Positions 17,339-24,785 of a DNA stretch of 64,000 nt are shown piece after piece. Position 1 is the first letter of the stretch, and each line of letters begins with the position of its first letter. A program made the position numbers and the translations under genes. The notes under the pieces were generated by a model. That model made no database searches, was not told the DNA's origin, and saw only the letters and a list, made by a program, of their open reading frames with translations. This stretch comes from Streptomyces sp. NRRL S-350 (lineage in GTDB: Bacteria > Actinomycetota > Actinomycetes > Streptomycetales > Streptomycetaceae). The DNA is taken from assembly GCF_000719705.1 (NCBI RefSeq), contig NZ_JOHO01000035.1, positions 9,495 to 73,494 on the forward strand. The letters are read 5' to 3'.

Positions 17339-17367
17339 TTTACTCGTTCTTGGGAATGCGCCATGCT
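17339..17367 (+). promoter_or_regulatory. Candidate promoter of the P-loop kinase-like gene
   Basis: TTTACT (17339-17344) and CATGCT (17362-17367) are separated by 17 nt. The proposed start site is about 25 nt before the GTG start, leaving a short leader that contains the strong SD GGGGGGAG. Confidence 0.4.
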
Positions 17368-17397
17368 CCAGACCAGGTAACGGCGGGGGGAGATCCG

Positions 17398-18066
17398 GTG
17401 AGCGGGACGGGAACGGCACGGGCGGCGGCGGGGCCACGGGTGCCGCCGCCGCGCACCGCCGGGGAGCGCGTCGTCCTCCCGCCCGCCCACGACCCGCCCG
17501 TCCTGCACGAGCTGCGCGGCCCGGGCCCGGCGGCCCTGCGCTACCCCGCCGGAGACCTGCTGGTCGTCTCCGGCCTGCCCGGGAGCGGCAAGAGCACCCT
17601 GATGCGCCGCTGCGTGCGAGCCCCGCTGATCGACTCCCAGCTGGTGCGCGAGGAGTACGCGGCGCGCCTGCCCGACCGCCTCCCGTACGCGCTCTACCGG
17701 CCGCTCGCCAGGCTCTCGCACTACCGGCGGCTGCGCCGCGCGGTGCTGGACGGCGGGCCGCTCGCGGTGCACGACTGCGGCACCCTGCCGTGGGTGCGGG
17801 CCTGGCTCGCCCGGGCCGCCGCCCGGCAGGGGCGCCGGGTGCACCTGCTGCTGCTCGACGTCGACCCGGCCGAGGCGCTGGCCGGGCAGCGGCGGCGCGG
17901 GCGCGGCGTCTCCCGCTACGCCTTCGCCCGGCACCGGGCCGTCGTCGCCCGGCTGCGCCGGGGGATCCTCGGCGCCGGGCGGCTGCCGGCCGACTGTGCG
18001 TCGGCCGTGGTACTCGACCGGGCCGCCGCGCGCGCCCTGCGGGAGATCGACTTCACGGCGTCGTAG
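17398..18066 (+). CDS. AAA-type P-loop nucleotide kinase-like protein
   Basis: 222 aa from GTG 17398, which has an excellent SD. Walker A is [16 protein letters not shown] (about 55-70). The remaining sequence ([50 protein letters not shown]) is that of small zeta-toxin/polynucleotide-kinase-like ATPases with an adenylate-kinase-type fold. [20 protein letters not shown] resembles the LID region. The phosphate acceptor is unknown. Soluble. The N-terminal about 40 residues are Pro/Arg-rich. No antitoxin-like partner is seen beside it. Confidence 0.8.
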   Translation: MSGTGTARAAAGPRVPPPRTAGERVVLPPAHDPPVLHELRGPGPAALRYPAGDLLVVSGLPGSGKSTLMRRCVRAPLIDSQLVREEYAARLPDRLPYALYRPLARLSHYRRLRRAVLDGGPLAVHDCGTLPWVRAWLARAAARQGRRVHLLLLDVDPAEALAGQRRRGRGVSRYAFARHRAVVARLRRGILGAGRLPADCASAVVLDRAAARALREIDFTAS

Positions 18067-18135
18067 TCTCGGCGGGTCCGCGCCGGGCAGCGCGCCGGCG
18101 GGTCCGGCCGGAGCGTGCCGGGCGCGGCCGAGACT
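18065..18135 (+). terminator. 9-bp inverted repeat with GC-rich centre after the P-loop gene
   Basis: AGTCTCGGC (18065-18073) is the exact complement of GCCGAGACT (18127-18135). The 53-nt centre has further CGCC/GGCG pairings. It may form a large terminator hairpin between the P-loop gene and the protease gene. Confidence 0.4.
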
Positions 18136-18163
18136 CCGCCGACTCCCCCCGTCAGGAGCGCAG

Positions 18164-19156
18164 ATGCGCCGTACTGTCCGGGTGCGCTCGCGTGCCCCCC
18201 GCCTGTTCCCCTGCGCCGCCGCGCTGGTGGCCGCCGCCGCGCTGAGCCAGTTCGCGGCACCGGCCCCGCAGCGGGCCGCCGCCACCGCCCCGACGACGGT
18301 GTGCGAGGGCGGTGCGGCCGGTGCCGGGGCCGACGCCTCCGGGGTCGCCGCCCGGAAGCCGGCCGACAGCCGGGCCGGGAAGGACCCGAATGACGTCAGT
18401 GCCGCCCGGGCCCGGGCGATGCAGGCCGACCTCGACGACCGGCTCGCCGCACTCCGCGCCGCCAAGGCCCGGATCGGCGCCCCGACCACCGTCCCGGTCT
18501 ACGTCCACGTCATCCACGCCGGGGACTCCGGGAACCTGGACGACGGCGCGGTCGCCGCCCAGATCGACCACCTCAACGCCACCTACGGCGGCCAGGGCGA
18601 GGGCAACGCCCCCACCCAGTTCCACTTCGAGCTGGCCGGCACCGACCGGACCGACAACGCCTCCTGGTACACCGGCATGACCCCCGGCTCGGCGGCCGAG
18701 CAGGCGATGAAGAGCACCCTGCGCAAGGGCGGCCAGAGCGCCCTCAACCTCTACACCGCCCGGCTCGGGCAGTCCCTGCTCGGCTGGTCGACCTTCCCGG
18801 ACGCGTACCGGTCGAACCCGACCGACGACGGCGTGGTCGTGCTCGACGCCTCGCTGCCCGGCGGCTCCGCGACCCACTACGACCAGGGCAACACCGCCAC
18901 CCACGAGATCGGCCACTGGCTCGGCCTCCTCCACACCTTCCAGGGCGGCTGCCTGTCCCCGGGCGACTACGTGGACGACACCCCGGCCGAGCGCAGCCCC
19001 TCCTACGGCTGCTCCGAGGGCCGCGACACCTGCCCCGGTGCGGGGCTCGACCCGATCCACAACTTCATGGACTACAGCTACGACTCCTGCATGAGCCAGT
19101 TCACCCCGGGCCAGGTCCAGCGGATGGCGAACTCGTGGGCCGTGTACCGCAGTTGA
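18164..19156 (+). CDS. Secreted zinc metalloprotease (pappalysin/M43-like)
   Basis: 330 aa, ATG 18164 with CAGGAG before it. The signal peptide ends near residue 40 ([15 protein letters not shown]). The metzincin zinc site is complete: [11 protein letters not shown] with His247, Glu248, His251 and His257, followed by a Met-turn in [11 protein letters not shown]. Paired Cys near the C-terminus ([19 protein letters not shown]) fit an exported enzyme with disulfides. Length and motifs match the M43B cytophagalysin/pappalysin branch common in Streptomyces. It probably degrades extracellular protein. Confidence 0.92.
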   Translation: MRRTVRVRSRAPRLFPCAAALVAAAALSQFAAPAPQRAAATAPTTVCEGGAAGAGADASGVAARKPADSRAGKDPNDVSAARARAMQADLDDRLAALRAAKARIGAPTTVPVYVHVIHAGDSGNLDDGAVAAQIDHLNATYGGQGEGNAPTQFHFELAGTDRTDNASWYTGMTPGSAAEQAMKSTLRKGGQSALNLYTARLGQSLLGWSTFPDAYRSNPTDDGVVVLDASLPGGSATHYDQGNTATHEIGHWLGLLHTFQGGCLSPGDYVDDTPAERSPSYGCSEGRDTCPGAGLDPIHNFMDYSYDSCMSQFTPGQVQRMANSWAVYRS

Positions 19157-19260
19157 GTGCAGCGCTCGCCCGCCCGGACGTCCGCCCCCGTCATCCGTCC
19201 CACCGTCCGCCCCCCATCCAGCCGCACCCTCCGGCAGGAGCAACCGAAGGAGCAAGGGCA

Positions 19261-19710
19261 TTGAGTGCCAATCCCCGGATCGTCGTCGGCGTGGACGGCT
19301 CGCCCGCCTCTGAGCAGGCGCTGCGCTGGGCCGTCGGCTACGCCAAGGCCGTCGGCGGCACGATCAGCGCGATCGCCGCCTGGGAGTACCCCGCCTTCTA
19401 CGGCTGGGCGGGGCAGGGCGTGCCGACCGTCGAGACCCTCAACCCCGAGGAACTCGCCGGCCGGACCCTCGCCGAGACCGTCACCAGGGTGGTCGGCTCC
19501 GACCCGGCCGTGCCGATCACCGAGGGCGTGATGCCCGGCCACGCCGCCACGGCCCTCCTGGAGGCCGCCAAGGGCGCGGCCCTGCTCGTCGTCGGCAGCC
19601 GCGGCCTCGGCGGGTTCTCCGGCGTCCTGCTCGGCTCCGTCAGCCGTCACCTCACCGAGCACGCGCCGTGCCCCGTGGTCGTCGTCCGCGAGGGCCAGGC
19701 CCCGGCGTGA
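19261..19710 (+). CDS. Universal stress protein (UspA family)
   Basis: 149 aa from TTG 19261, with GAAGGAG about 10 nt upstream; no ATG or GTG fits better in this frame. A single Usp domain: IVVGVDGSPASEQALRWA at the N-terminus and the ATP-binding pattern VVGSRGLGGFSGVLLGSVS near the C-terminus, ending PCPVVVVR. The nucleotide-binding type of Usp is implied. Role in stress or dormancy is known for the family; nothing here tells the trigger. Confidence 0.92.
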   Translation: MSANPRIVVGVDGSPASEQALRWAVGYAKAVGGTISAIAAWEYPAFYGWAGQGVPTVETLNPEELAGRTLAETVTRVVGSDPAVPITEGVMPGHAATALLEAAKGAALLVVGSRGLGGFSGVLLGSVSRHLTEHAPCPVVVVREGQAPA

Positions 19711-19768
19711 CCCGCCGTCGCGACCCGTCACCGGGCCGCCGCGCGGGGGACCGGGAGAGGATGGAGCC

Positions 19769-20617
19769 ATGCCAGAAGGTGACTCCGTCTACCGCGCGGC
19801 GGCCCGGCTGCACGACACCCTCGCCGGGCAGCTGCTGACCAGCGCCGACCTGCGCGTGCCCGCACACGCGACCGCCGACCTCTCCGGCCGCCGGGTGCTG
19901 GAGGTCGCCCCGCGCGGCAAGCACCTGCTCACCCGCCTCGAAGGCGGCCTCACCCTGCACACCCACCTGAGGATGGACGGCCGCTGGGAGGTCTACCGCC
20001 CCGGCGAGCGGTGGGCCGGCGGGCCGGCCTGGCAGATCCGCGCCGTCCTCGGCACCGACCGCGGCACCGCCGTCGGCTACCGGCTCCCCGTCGTCGAACT
20101 GCTGCGCACCGCCGACGAACAGCGCGCCGTCGGCCACCTCGGGCCCGACCTGCTCGGCCCCGACTGGGATCCGGCCGAAGCCGTCCGCCGACTGCTCTCC
20201 CACCCCGCCCGCCCCCTCGCCGAAGCCCTGCTCGACCAGCGCAACCTCGCCGGCATCGGCAACGTGTACGCCAACGAGCTCTGCTACCTGGCCGGCGTCA
20301 CCCCGTGGACCGAGGTCGGTGAACTCCCGCGCCCCGACCGCTTGGTGGACCGCGCCCGACACCTGTTGGACGCCAACAAACTGCGCTCCGGCCACATCAC
20401 CACCGGCGACACCCGGCGCGGCCACCAGCACTGGGTCTACGGCCGGGCGGGGCGCCCCTGCGCCCGCTGCGGCACCCTCGTCCTGACCGCCCGCCAGGGC
20501 ACGCCCCCGCAGGACCGGGTGGCCTACTGGTGCCCGTACTGCCAGCGCGGCCCGGCCCCGGCGGGCGCCACCCTCCGTCCGTCCCGGGGCGGCGGAGGAC
20601 GCCCGCCGGGGCGGTGA
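19769..20617 (+). CDS. Fpg/Nei-family DNA glycosylase/AP lyase
   Basis: 282 aa. The mature N-terminus PEGDSV supplies the catalytic Pro and Glu. Further signatures are the Lys in RGKHLL, HTHLRMDGRW, the helix-two-turn-helix DQRNLAGIGNVYANELCYLAG and a C-terminal zinc finger CARCGTLVL...YWCPYC. The MPEGDSV start and short finger fit the Nei-like group found in actinobacteria, which removes oxidised pyrimidines. GAGGAT lies 6 nt before the ATG, suggesting a leaderless transcript. Confidence 0.92.
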   Translation: MPEGDSVYRAAARLHDTLAGQLLTSADLRVPAHATADLSGRRVLEVAPRGKHLLTRLEGGLTLHTHLRMDGRWEVYRPGERWAGGPAWQIRAVLGTDRGTAVGYRLPVVELLRTADEQRAVGHLGPDLLGPDWDPAEAVRRLLSHPARPLAEALLDQRNLAGIGNVYANELCYLAGVTPWTEVGELPRPDRLVDRARHLLDANKLRSGHITTGDTRRGHQHWVYGRAGRPCARCGTLVLTARQGTPPQDRVAYWCPYCQRGPAPAGATLRPSRGGGGRPPGR

Positions 20618-20627
20618 GGCGGCCCGG

Positions 20628-21263
20628 TCAGAGCTGTTCGACCAGGGCGGGGTGGCGGGGGTCGTCCACGCGGACGGTGAGGTCGGCGAGTTCACCGGGA
20701 GTGGTCTCCGCCTCGTAGCGGGCGTAGGCGGGGAGGGTCCACTGCTCCTCGGCGGGGGTGCGGCGGGCGAGCGCGGCCGGGGTGAGGGCGAGGTGGACGG
20801 TCAGGTCGAGGGGCAGCCAGCGGCCGAGGAGGAGCTGGCCGTCCAGCAGCAGGACGCCGCCGGGCGGGAGCTCGGTGTACGGGGCGCGGGTCGAACGGTC
20901 GGTCGCCGGGTCGCGCAGGGACGGCAGGACGCGGCCGGTGCCGCCCGGCTCCAGCGGGTCGAGGACCTCGCGCAGCAGGGCGCCGTCGTCCAGCCAGAGG
21001 TCGTGGAAGGCGTCCGCGTCGTGGCGGCCGTACTCCAGCCGGACCGAGGCGGGGCGCAGGAAGTCCGCCGCCGACACCCGCAGCGTCGGGCGGCCGCGCA
21101 GCCGCAGCGGCTCCACCAGGGCGTCGGCGAGCGCGTCGGGACGGGCGGCCGCGGCGCCGTCCACAGCCACCCGCAGGCGGCGCCCGTCGGAGCCGGGCAG
21201 GGCGGTGACGCGGTCGGCGAGCAGTTCGGCCAGGTTGTCGGGGGAGATCGGGCGAATCCGCAT
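20628..21263 (-). CDS. Uridine kinase-like protein with degenerate P-loop
   Basis: 211 aa from ATG 21263 (CAGGAT 6 nt upstream, probable leaderless start). The overall pattern, with LRVAVDG at the start, SAADFLRPASVRLEYGRHD in the middle and GVLLLDGQLLLGRWLPLDL, is that of the uridine kinase-like proteins of streptomycetes. However, the expected Walker A Gly-Lys-Ser/Thr after VAVDG reads AAAARPDALADAL, with no Lys and no Ser/Thr. Binding of a nucleoside triphosphate is therefore doubtful. Convergent with the glycosylase gene; the stops are only 10 nt apart. Confidence 0.75.
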   Translation of the reverse strand: MRIRPISPDNLAELLADRVTALPGSDGRRLRVAVDGAAAARPDALADALVEPLRLRGRPTLRVSAADFLRPASVRLEYGRHDADAFHDLWLDDGALLREVLDPLEPGGTGRVLPSLRDPATDRSTRAPYTELPPGGVLLLDGQLLLGRWLPLDLTVHLALTPAALARRTPAEEQWTLPAYARYEAETTPGELADLTVRVDDPRHPALVEQL

Positions 21264-21713
21264 CGGCCCATCCTGCCGTGGGCGGTCGGGGTCGGCGCAC
21301 GGGAGGGCGGGGGTCGGGACGGCGGGCGGGCGTGCGAGACGGTGGATGCGGCCCGCGTGGAGGCGGGTCGCATCGGCGGCGAGGCTCCGGAGGTCCCGGC
21401 CGGGGACCGGTCGCGCAGGGCTCCGGTGCGGCTCGCCGGTCGTGGCCTTCGATCGGCTGACGCCGCCGGCCGCCGGCCCGGGGACGAACAGCGCGGCTCC
21501 GCTGACCAAAGGGGCGGCCGCGGCGGTCCGGCAGGTGTACCCGGACGGCCGAACGCCCGCACGGCCCCGCCCGCCGGGGGCGCCCCGGCCCCGAGCGGCA
21601 GCCGGCCGGCGCCGGTTTCGGCCGCGGGCCGTCCCGCCGTCCCCGAGCGCGTCCCCGAGCGCGCCCCCGAGCGCGTCCTCGGGCGCCCCGCCACGGCCGA
21701 CCGCCCCCGGGTG
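21264..21713. other. 450-nt spacer with a 12-bp tandem repeat, no convincing gene
   Basis: Open frames exist on both strands but have low-complexity Arg/Pro/Gly products and no start signals. At 21639-21686 a 12-nt unit (GTCCCCGAGCGC and variants) occurs four times in a row. It lies upstream of the uridine kinase-like gene and downstream of the DUF4326 gene, both on the minus strand. Confidence 0.6.
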
Positions 21714-22046
21714 TCAGCGCTTCGCCGGCGGGTGGTCCGCGAGGTCGGCGAGGACGTCGGCGTGGCAGGGGAGAGGGGCGCACCAGCAGCCGAGGCGGCG
21801 CCCCCGCAGGGGCGGCACGAGAGCGAGGAGGTCGGGGCGGGCGAGGAGGTACGCGCGGTACTCGGTGACCATCTCCTCCCGGCTCAGATCGGGCCCCGGA
21901 CGGAACGGGCAGTGCAGGGGCGATTCGGCGAGGTGCCAGCCGCCGCGGTGCATGGCACGCCCGACGTAGACGACGTCGTCGTAGTCGGGGTCGTCGCGGT
22001 GCCCCTTGAGGTTGACCACGGTGGTGCGGCGCGATGTGCTCTGCAT
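21714..22046 (-). CDS. DUF4326 domain protein
   Basis: 110 aa from ATG 22046 (CAGCAT 7 nt upstream); an ATG at 22055 is an alternative. The family pattern is clear: TTVVNLKGH, VVYVGRAMHRGGW, then YRAYLLARPDLLALVPPLRG and the cysteine-rich end LGCWCAPLPCHADVLADLA. Members are small proteins of unknown biochemical role, frequent in phages and bacteria. The conserved Cys/His cluster may bind a metal, which is inference. The upstream divergent gene is the SpoIIE-type phosphatase. Confidence 0.85.
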   Translation of the reverse strand: MQSTSRRTTVVNLKGHRDDPDYDDVVYVGRAMHRGGWHLAESPLHCPFRPGPDLSREEMVTEYRAYLLARPDLLALVPPLRGRRLGCWCAPLPCHADVLADLADHPPAKR

Positions 22047-22104
22047 GCCGTCCATGCTGGTGCAAGCGGGGCGGCCCGGCAGGCCGGGGCGGGGCGGCCC
22101 CGCC

Positions 22105-22133
22105 TTGACACGGTTCCGGGCCCGGCGTAGCAA
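22105..22133 (+). promoter_or_regulatory. Near-consensus promoter of the SpoIIE-type phosphatase gene
   Basis: TTGACA (22105-22110), a 17-nt spacer and TAGCAA (22128-22133). The -10 ends 6 nt before the ATG at 22140, so the start of transcription should coincide with the start codon (leaderless mRNA). The -35 is perfect for a vegetative sigma factor. Confidence 0.7.
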
Positions 22134-22139
22134 AAGAGC

Positions 22140-24668
22140 ATGCGCCATCCGCATGCGACCGGTGGGGCCCCCGGGGCGCGGTCCGGGCCGGACCGGCCGC
22201 GGGAGGCCGGCTCCGACGCGGCGGGCCCGGCGGCCACCCCGGCCACGGGCGAGCCGGCCCGGCCGGACCACCGCCTGGACGAGCTGCTCGCCGAGGCCGT
22301 GCGCCGGGCGCTCGAGTCCACCGGGGCGTACGGCGCGATGGTGTACCTGCGGTCCCCGGACCGCAGGTCGCTGGTGCTGCGGACGATCGCCGGGGTGCCG
22401 CTGTCGGTGCTGAGCCCGTTCCGGCGGATCGCGGCGGCCGGACCGCTGCCGGTCGCGGTCTGCTTCCGCAGCGGGCACCGCATCCTGCTCGCCGACACCG
22501 AGGACACCATGCGGCGCTTCCCGCGGCTCGCGGTCGGCCTGCCGTACGACTTCGCCTCCGCCTGCCTGCCGGTGGCCCACGGCCACGAGCGGTTCGGGGT
22601 GCTGAGCGCGCTGTGGCCCGCCTCGGACGAGGGCGTGCCGGGGCCCGCGGGCCCGCAGCTCGCCGCCGTCGCGGACGAACTGGGCGCCGGGCTGGCCGCG
22701 CTGGAGGCGGCCGGGCAGTCGGTGGACCCGGTCGGGGACACCACCGTGGTCGAACTGCCGCCGCCGTCGGTGCCGACCACCCGGGTCGGGCTGTTCGACT
22801 GGAACACGGCCACCGGGGCGCTCTCCGCCGACGCCCGGTTCCGGGAGATCTTCGGCTTCGGGCCGGGCGAGTTCGACGGCACGGTGGCCGCCCTGAACCG
22901 CCGGATCGCCCCCGGTGACCTGCCGGCCTTCCGGGCCGCCGCCCGCACCGCCCTGGCACACGGCGAGGTGCTGGCCGCCCGCGTCCGGGTGCTCGGACCG
23001 GACGGCCTGCCGCACCCGGTGGAGCTGTGGGCACGGGTGCCCGCCGCGATCTCCGACGGCCGGACCCACCTGGTAGGCGCGGTGCTCGACATCCGGAGCC
23101 TGACCGCCGCCGCGGCCGCCGTCGAGCGGCTGCGCGAGGGCGTGTTCTCGCTCGACCCGGACGGCCGGATCAACTACGCCAACCGCGCCACCGAGCCGCT
23201 GCTCCGGGCCCGCCGCGAGGACCTGGTCGGCCACCACCCCTGGGACGTGCTGCCCTGGCTCGCCGACCCCTTCTACGAGCACCGCTACCGTGCCGCCCTG
23301 CTCTCCCAGCAGCCCACCGTCTTCCTCGCCGCCCGCCCGCCCGACGGCTGGCTCGCCTTCTCGCTGTACCCCGACGCCCACGGCGTCACCGGCCGGGTGG
23401 TCGCCGCCGAGTCACCGCCCGGCGACGCCGCCCCGCCGGCCGCCCCGCCGCCCGCACCCGCCGCCCGCACCGACGTCGGCGGCACCCACCACCTGCTCCA
23501 GCTCGCCAGCGCGCTCACCGAGGCGGTCACCGTGCGCGACGTCTGCCGGGCGGTGGCCGACGAGATCCTGCCGGCCTTCGGCGGCCAGGAACTCGCCATC
23601 TACGCCGTGCGCGACCAGCACCTGCACCTGCTCTCGCAGGCCGGCTACCCGGACGGCTTCCTGGACGGCTTCGAAGGCACCCCGATCGGCGCCCGCCTCC
23701 CCGGCGCGGAGGCGCTCAGCACCGGCACCCCGATCTTCTTCGAGTCGGTGCGCGACCTCGCCGCCGCCTACCCCGGCCTGGCCCTCGACGAGATGGGCGC
23801 CTGGGCATTCCTGCCGCTGATCGCCTCCGGCCGCCCGATCGGCAGCTGCATCCTCGGCTTCGACCGCCCGCGCCCGTTCACCGTCGAGGAACGCGGCCTG
23901 CTGACCGCCCTCGGCGGCTTCATCGCCCAGGCCGTGGAACGCGCCCGGCTGTACGACGCCGAGTTCGCGCTGGCCCGCGGCCTGCAGCAGGGGCTGCTGC
24001 CGCACCGCCTCCCCGAGGTGCCCGGCATCCGGATCACCGCCCGCTACCTGCCCGGAACCCAGGGGATGGAGATCGGCGGCGACTGGTACGACGCGATCGT
24101 CACCGACGGGGACGTCACCCTGGTGATCGGCGACGTCGAGGGCCACAGCGTGGCCGCCGCCGCCGCGATGGGCCAGCTGCGCAGCGCCGTCCGTGCCTTC
24201 GCGACCGGCGGCGAGCCGCCCGACATCGTGCTCGCCCGCACCAACCGGCTGCTGCTCGACCTCGACCTCGGACTGCTGGCCAGCTGCTGCCTGGTCCGGC
24301 TCACCCCCGCCGACGGCACCGTCCGGATCGCCCGCGCCGGGCACCTGCCGCCGGTGCTGCGCCACCCGGGCGGCCCGGCCGAGGTACTGGAGGTGGCCGG
24401 CGGCCCGCTGCTCGGCGTGGACGAGCGGGCCGCCTACCCCGTCAGCGAGCTGCGGCTGCGGCCGGGCGCGCTGCTCGCCCTCTACACGGACGGGCTGGTC
24501 GAGGATCCCGCGGTCGCGATCGACCAGGGCGTGGACCGGCTGCGGGCCGCCATGGCCCGCGGCGCGGCGGGGGAGGACCTGGACGAGGCGGCCGAACGGC
24601 TGCTGCACGAGGTCGGCTCGACCCACCGGGTGGACGACGTGGCGCTGCTGCTGACGGCCTTCGGGTGA
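22140..24668 (+). CDS. GAF-PAS-PAS-GAF-SpoIIE protein serine/threonine phosphatase
   Basis: 842 aa, no membrane segment. By eye: GAF (about 45-190), PAS (about 215-320, VGLFDWNTATGALSADARF), a second PAS (about 330-420, GVFSLDPDGRINYANRATEP), GAF (about 445-600) and a PP2C/SpoIIE phosphatase (about 615-840). The metal-binding Asp residues stand in EIGGDWYDA, IGDVEGHSVAAAA and LYTDGLVED. No HATPase anti-sigma kinase domain is attached. It probably dephosphorylates an anti-anti-sigma protein in response to a ligand or redox signal; no such partner is encoded nearby. Confidence 0.9.
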   Translation: MRHPHATGGAPGARSGPDRPREAGSDAAGPAATPATGEPARPDHRLDELLAEAVRRALESTGAYGAMVYLRSPDRRSLVLRTIAGVPLSVLSPFRRIAAAGPLPVAVCFRSGHRILLADTEDTMRRFPRLAVGLPYDFASACLPVAHGHERFGVLSALWPASDEGVPGPAGPQLAAVADELGAGLAALEAAGQSVDPVGDTTVVELPPPSVPTTRVGLFDWNTATGALSADARFREIFGFGPGEFDGTVAALNRRIAPGDLPAFRAAARTALAHGEVLAARVRVLGPDGLPHPVELWARVPAAISDGRTHLVGAVLDIRSLTAAAAAVERLREGVFSLDPDGRINYANRATEPLLRARREDLVGHHPWDVLPWLADPFYEHRYRAALLSQQPTVFLAARPPDGWLAFSLYPDAHGVTGRVVAAESPPGDAAPPAAPPPAPAARTDVGGTHHLLQLASALTEAVTVRDVCRAVADEILPAFGGQELAIYAVRDQHLHLLSQAGYPDGFLDGFEGTPIGARLPGAEALSTGTPIFFESVRDLAAAYPGLALDEMGAWAFLPLIASGRPIGSCILGFDRPRPFTVEERGLLTALGGFIAQAVERARLYDAEFALARGLQQGLLPHRLPEVPGIRITARYLPGTQGMEIGGDWYDAIVTDGDVTLVIGDVEGHSVAAAAAMGQLRSAVRAFATGGEPPDIVLARTNRLLLDLDLGLLASCCLVRLTPADGTVRIARAGHLPPVLRHPGGPAEVLEVAGGPLLGVDERAAYPVSELRLRPGALLALYTDGLVEDPAVAIDQGVDRLRAAMARGAAGEDLDEAAERLLHEVGSTHRVDDVALLLTAFG

Positions 24669-24717
24669 GCCGGCCGGCCCCGTGCACACGGCCGCCGGAG
24701 GCCTGGCGGGCGGGCGA

Positions 24718-24745
24718 CTTTCGTCGCCGCGGGCGGCGACGAAGG
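24718..24745 (+). terminator. Strong hairpin after the SpoIIE-type gene
   Basis: TTCGTCGCCGC (24720-24730) pairs perfectly with GCGGCGACGAA (24733-24743) around a 2-nt loop, extended by two more pairs including a G-U. Confidence 0.75.
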
Positions 24746-24785
24746 TGGACGGCGCGGGCGTCGGGCGGCCGGTTAGCCTCGACGG

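Noticed and set aside
17398..18066. A zeta-type toxin-antitoxin module
   Set aside because: The P-loop protein resembles zeta-like kinases, but no small antitoxin gene is adjacent and the gene is broadly typical of streptomycete chromosomes.
20801..21694. A minus-strand gene filling the 21264-21713 spacer
   Set aside because: The frame overlaps the uridine-kinase-like gene out of phase and its product in the spacer is low-complexity Arg/Ser/Gly/Pro made by the 12-bp repeat.
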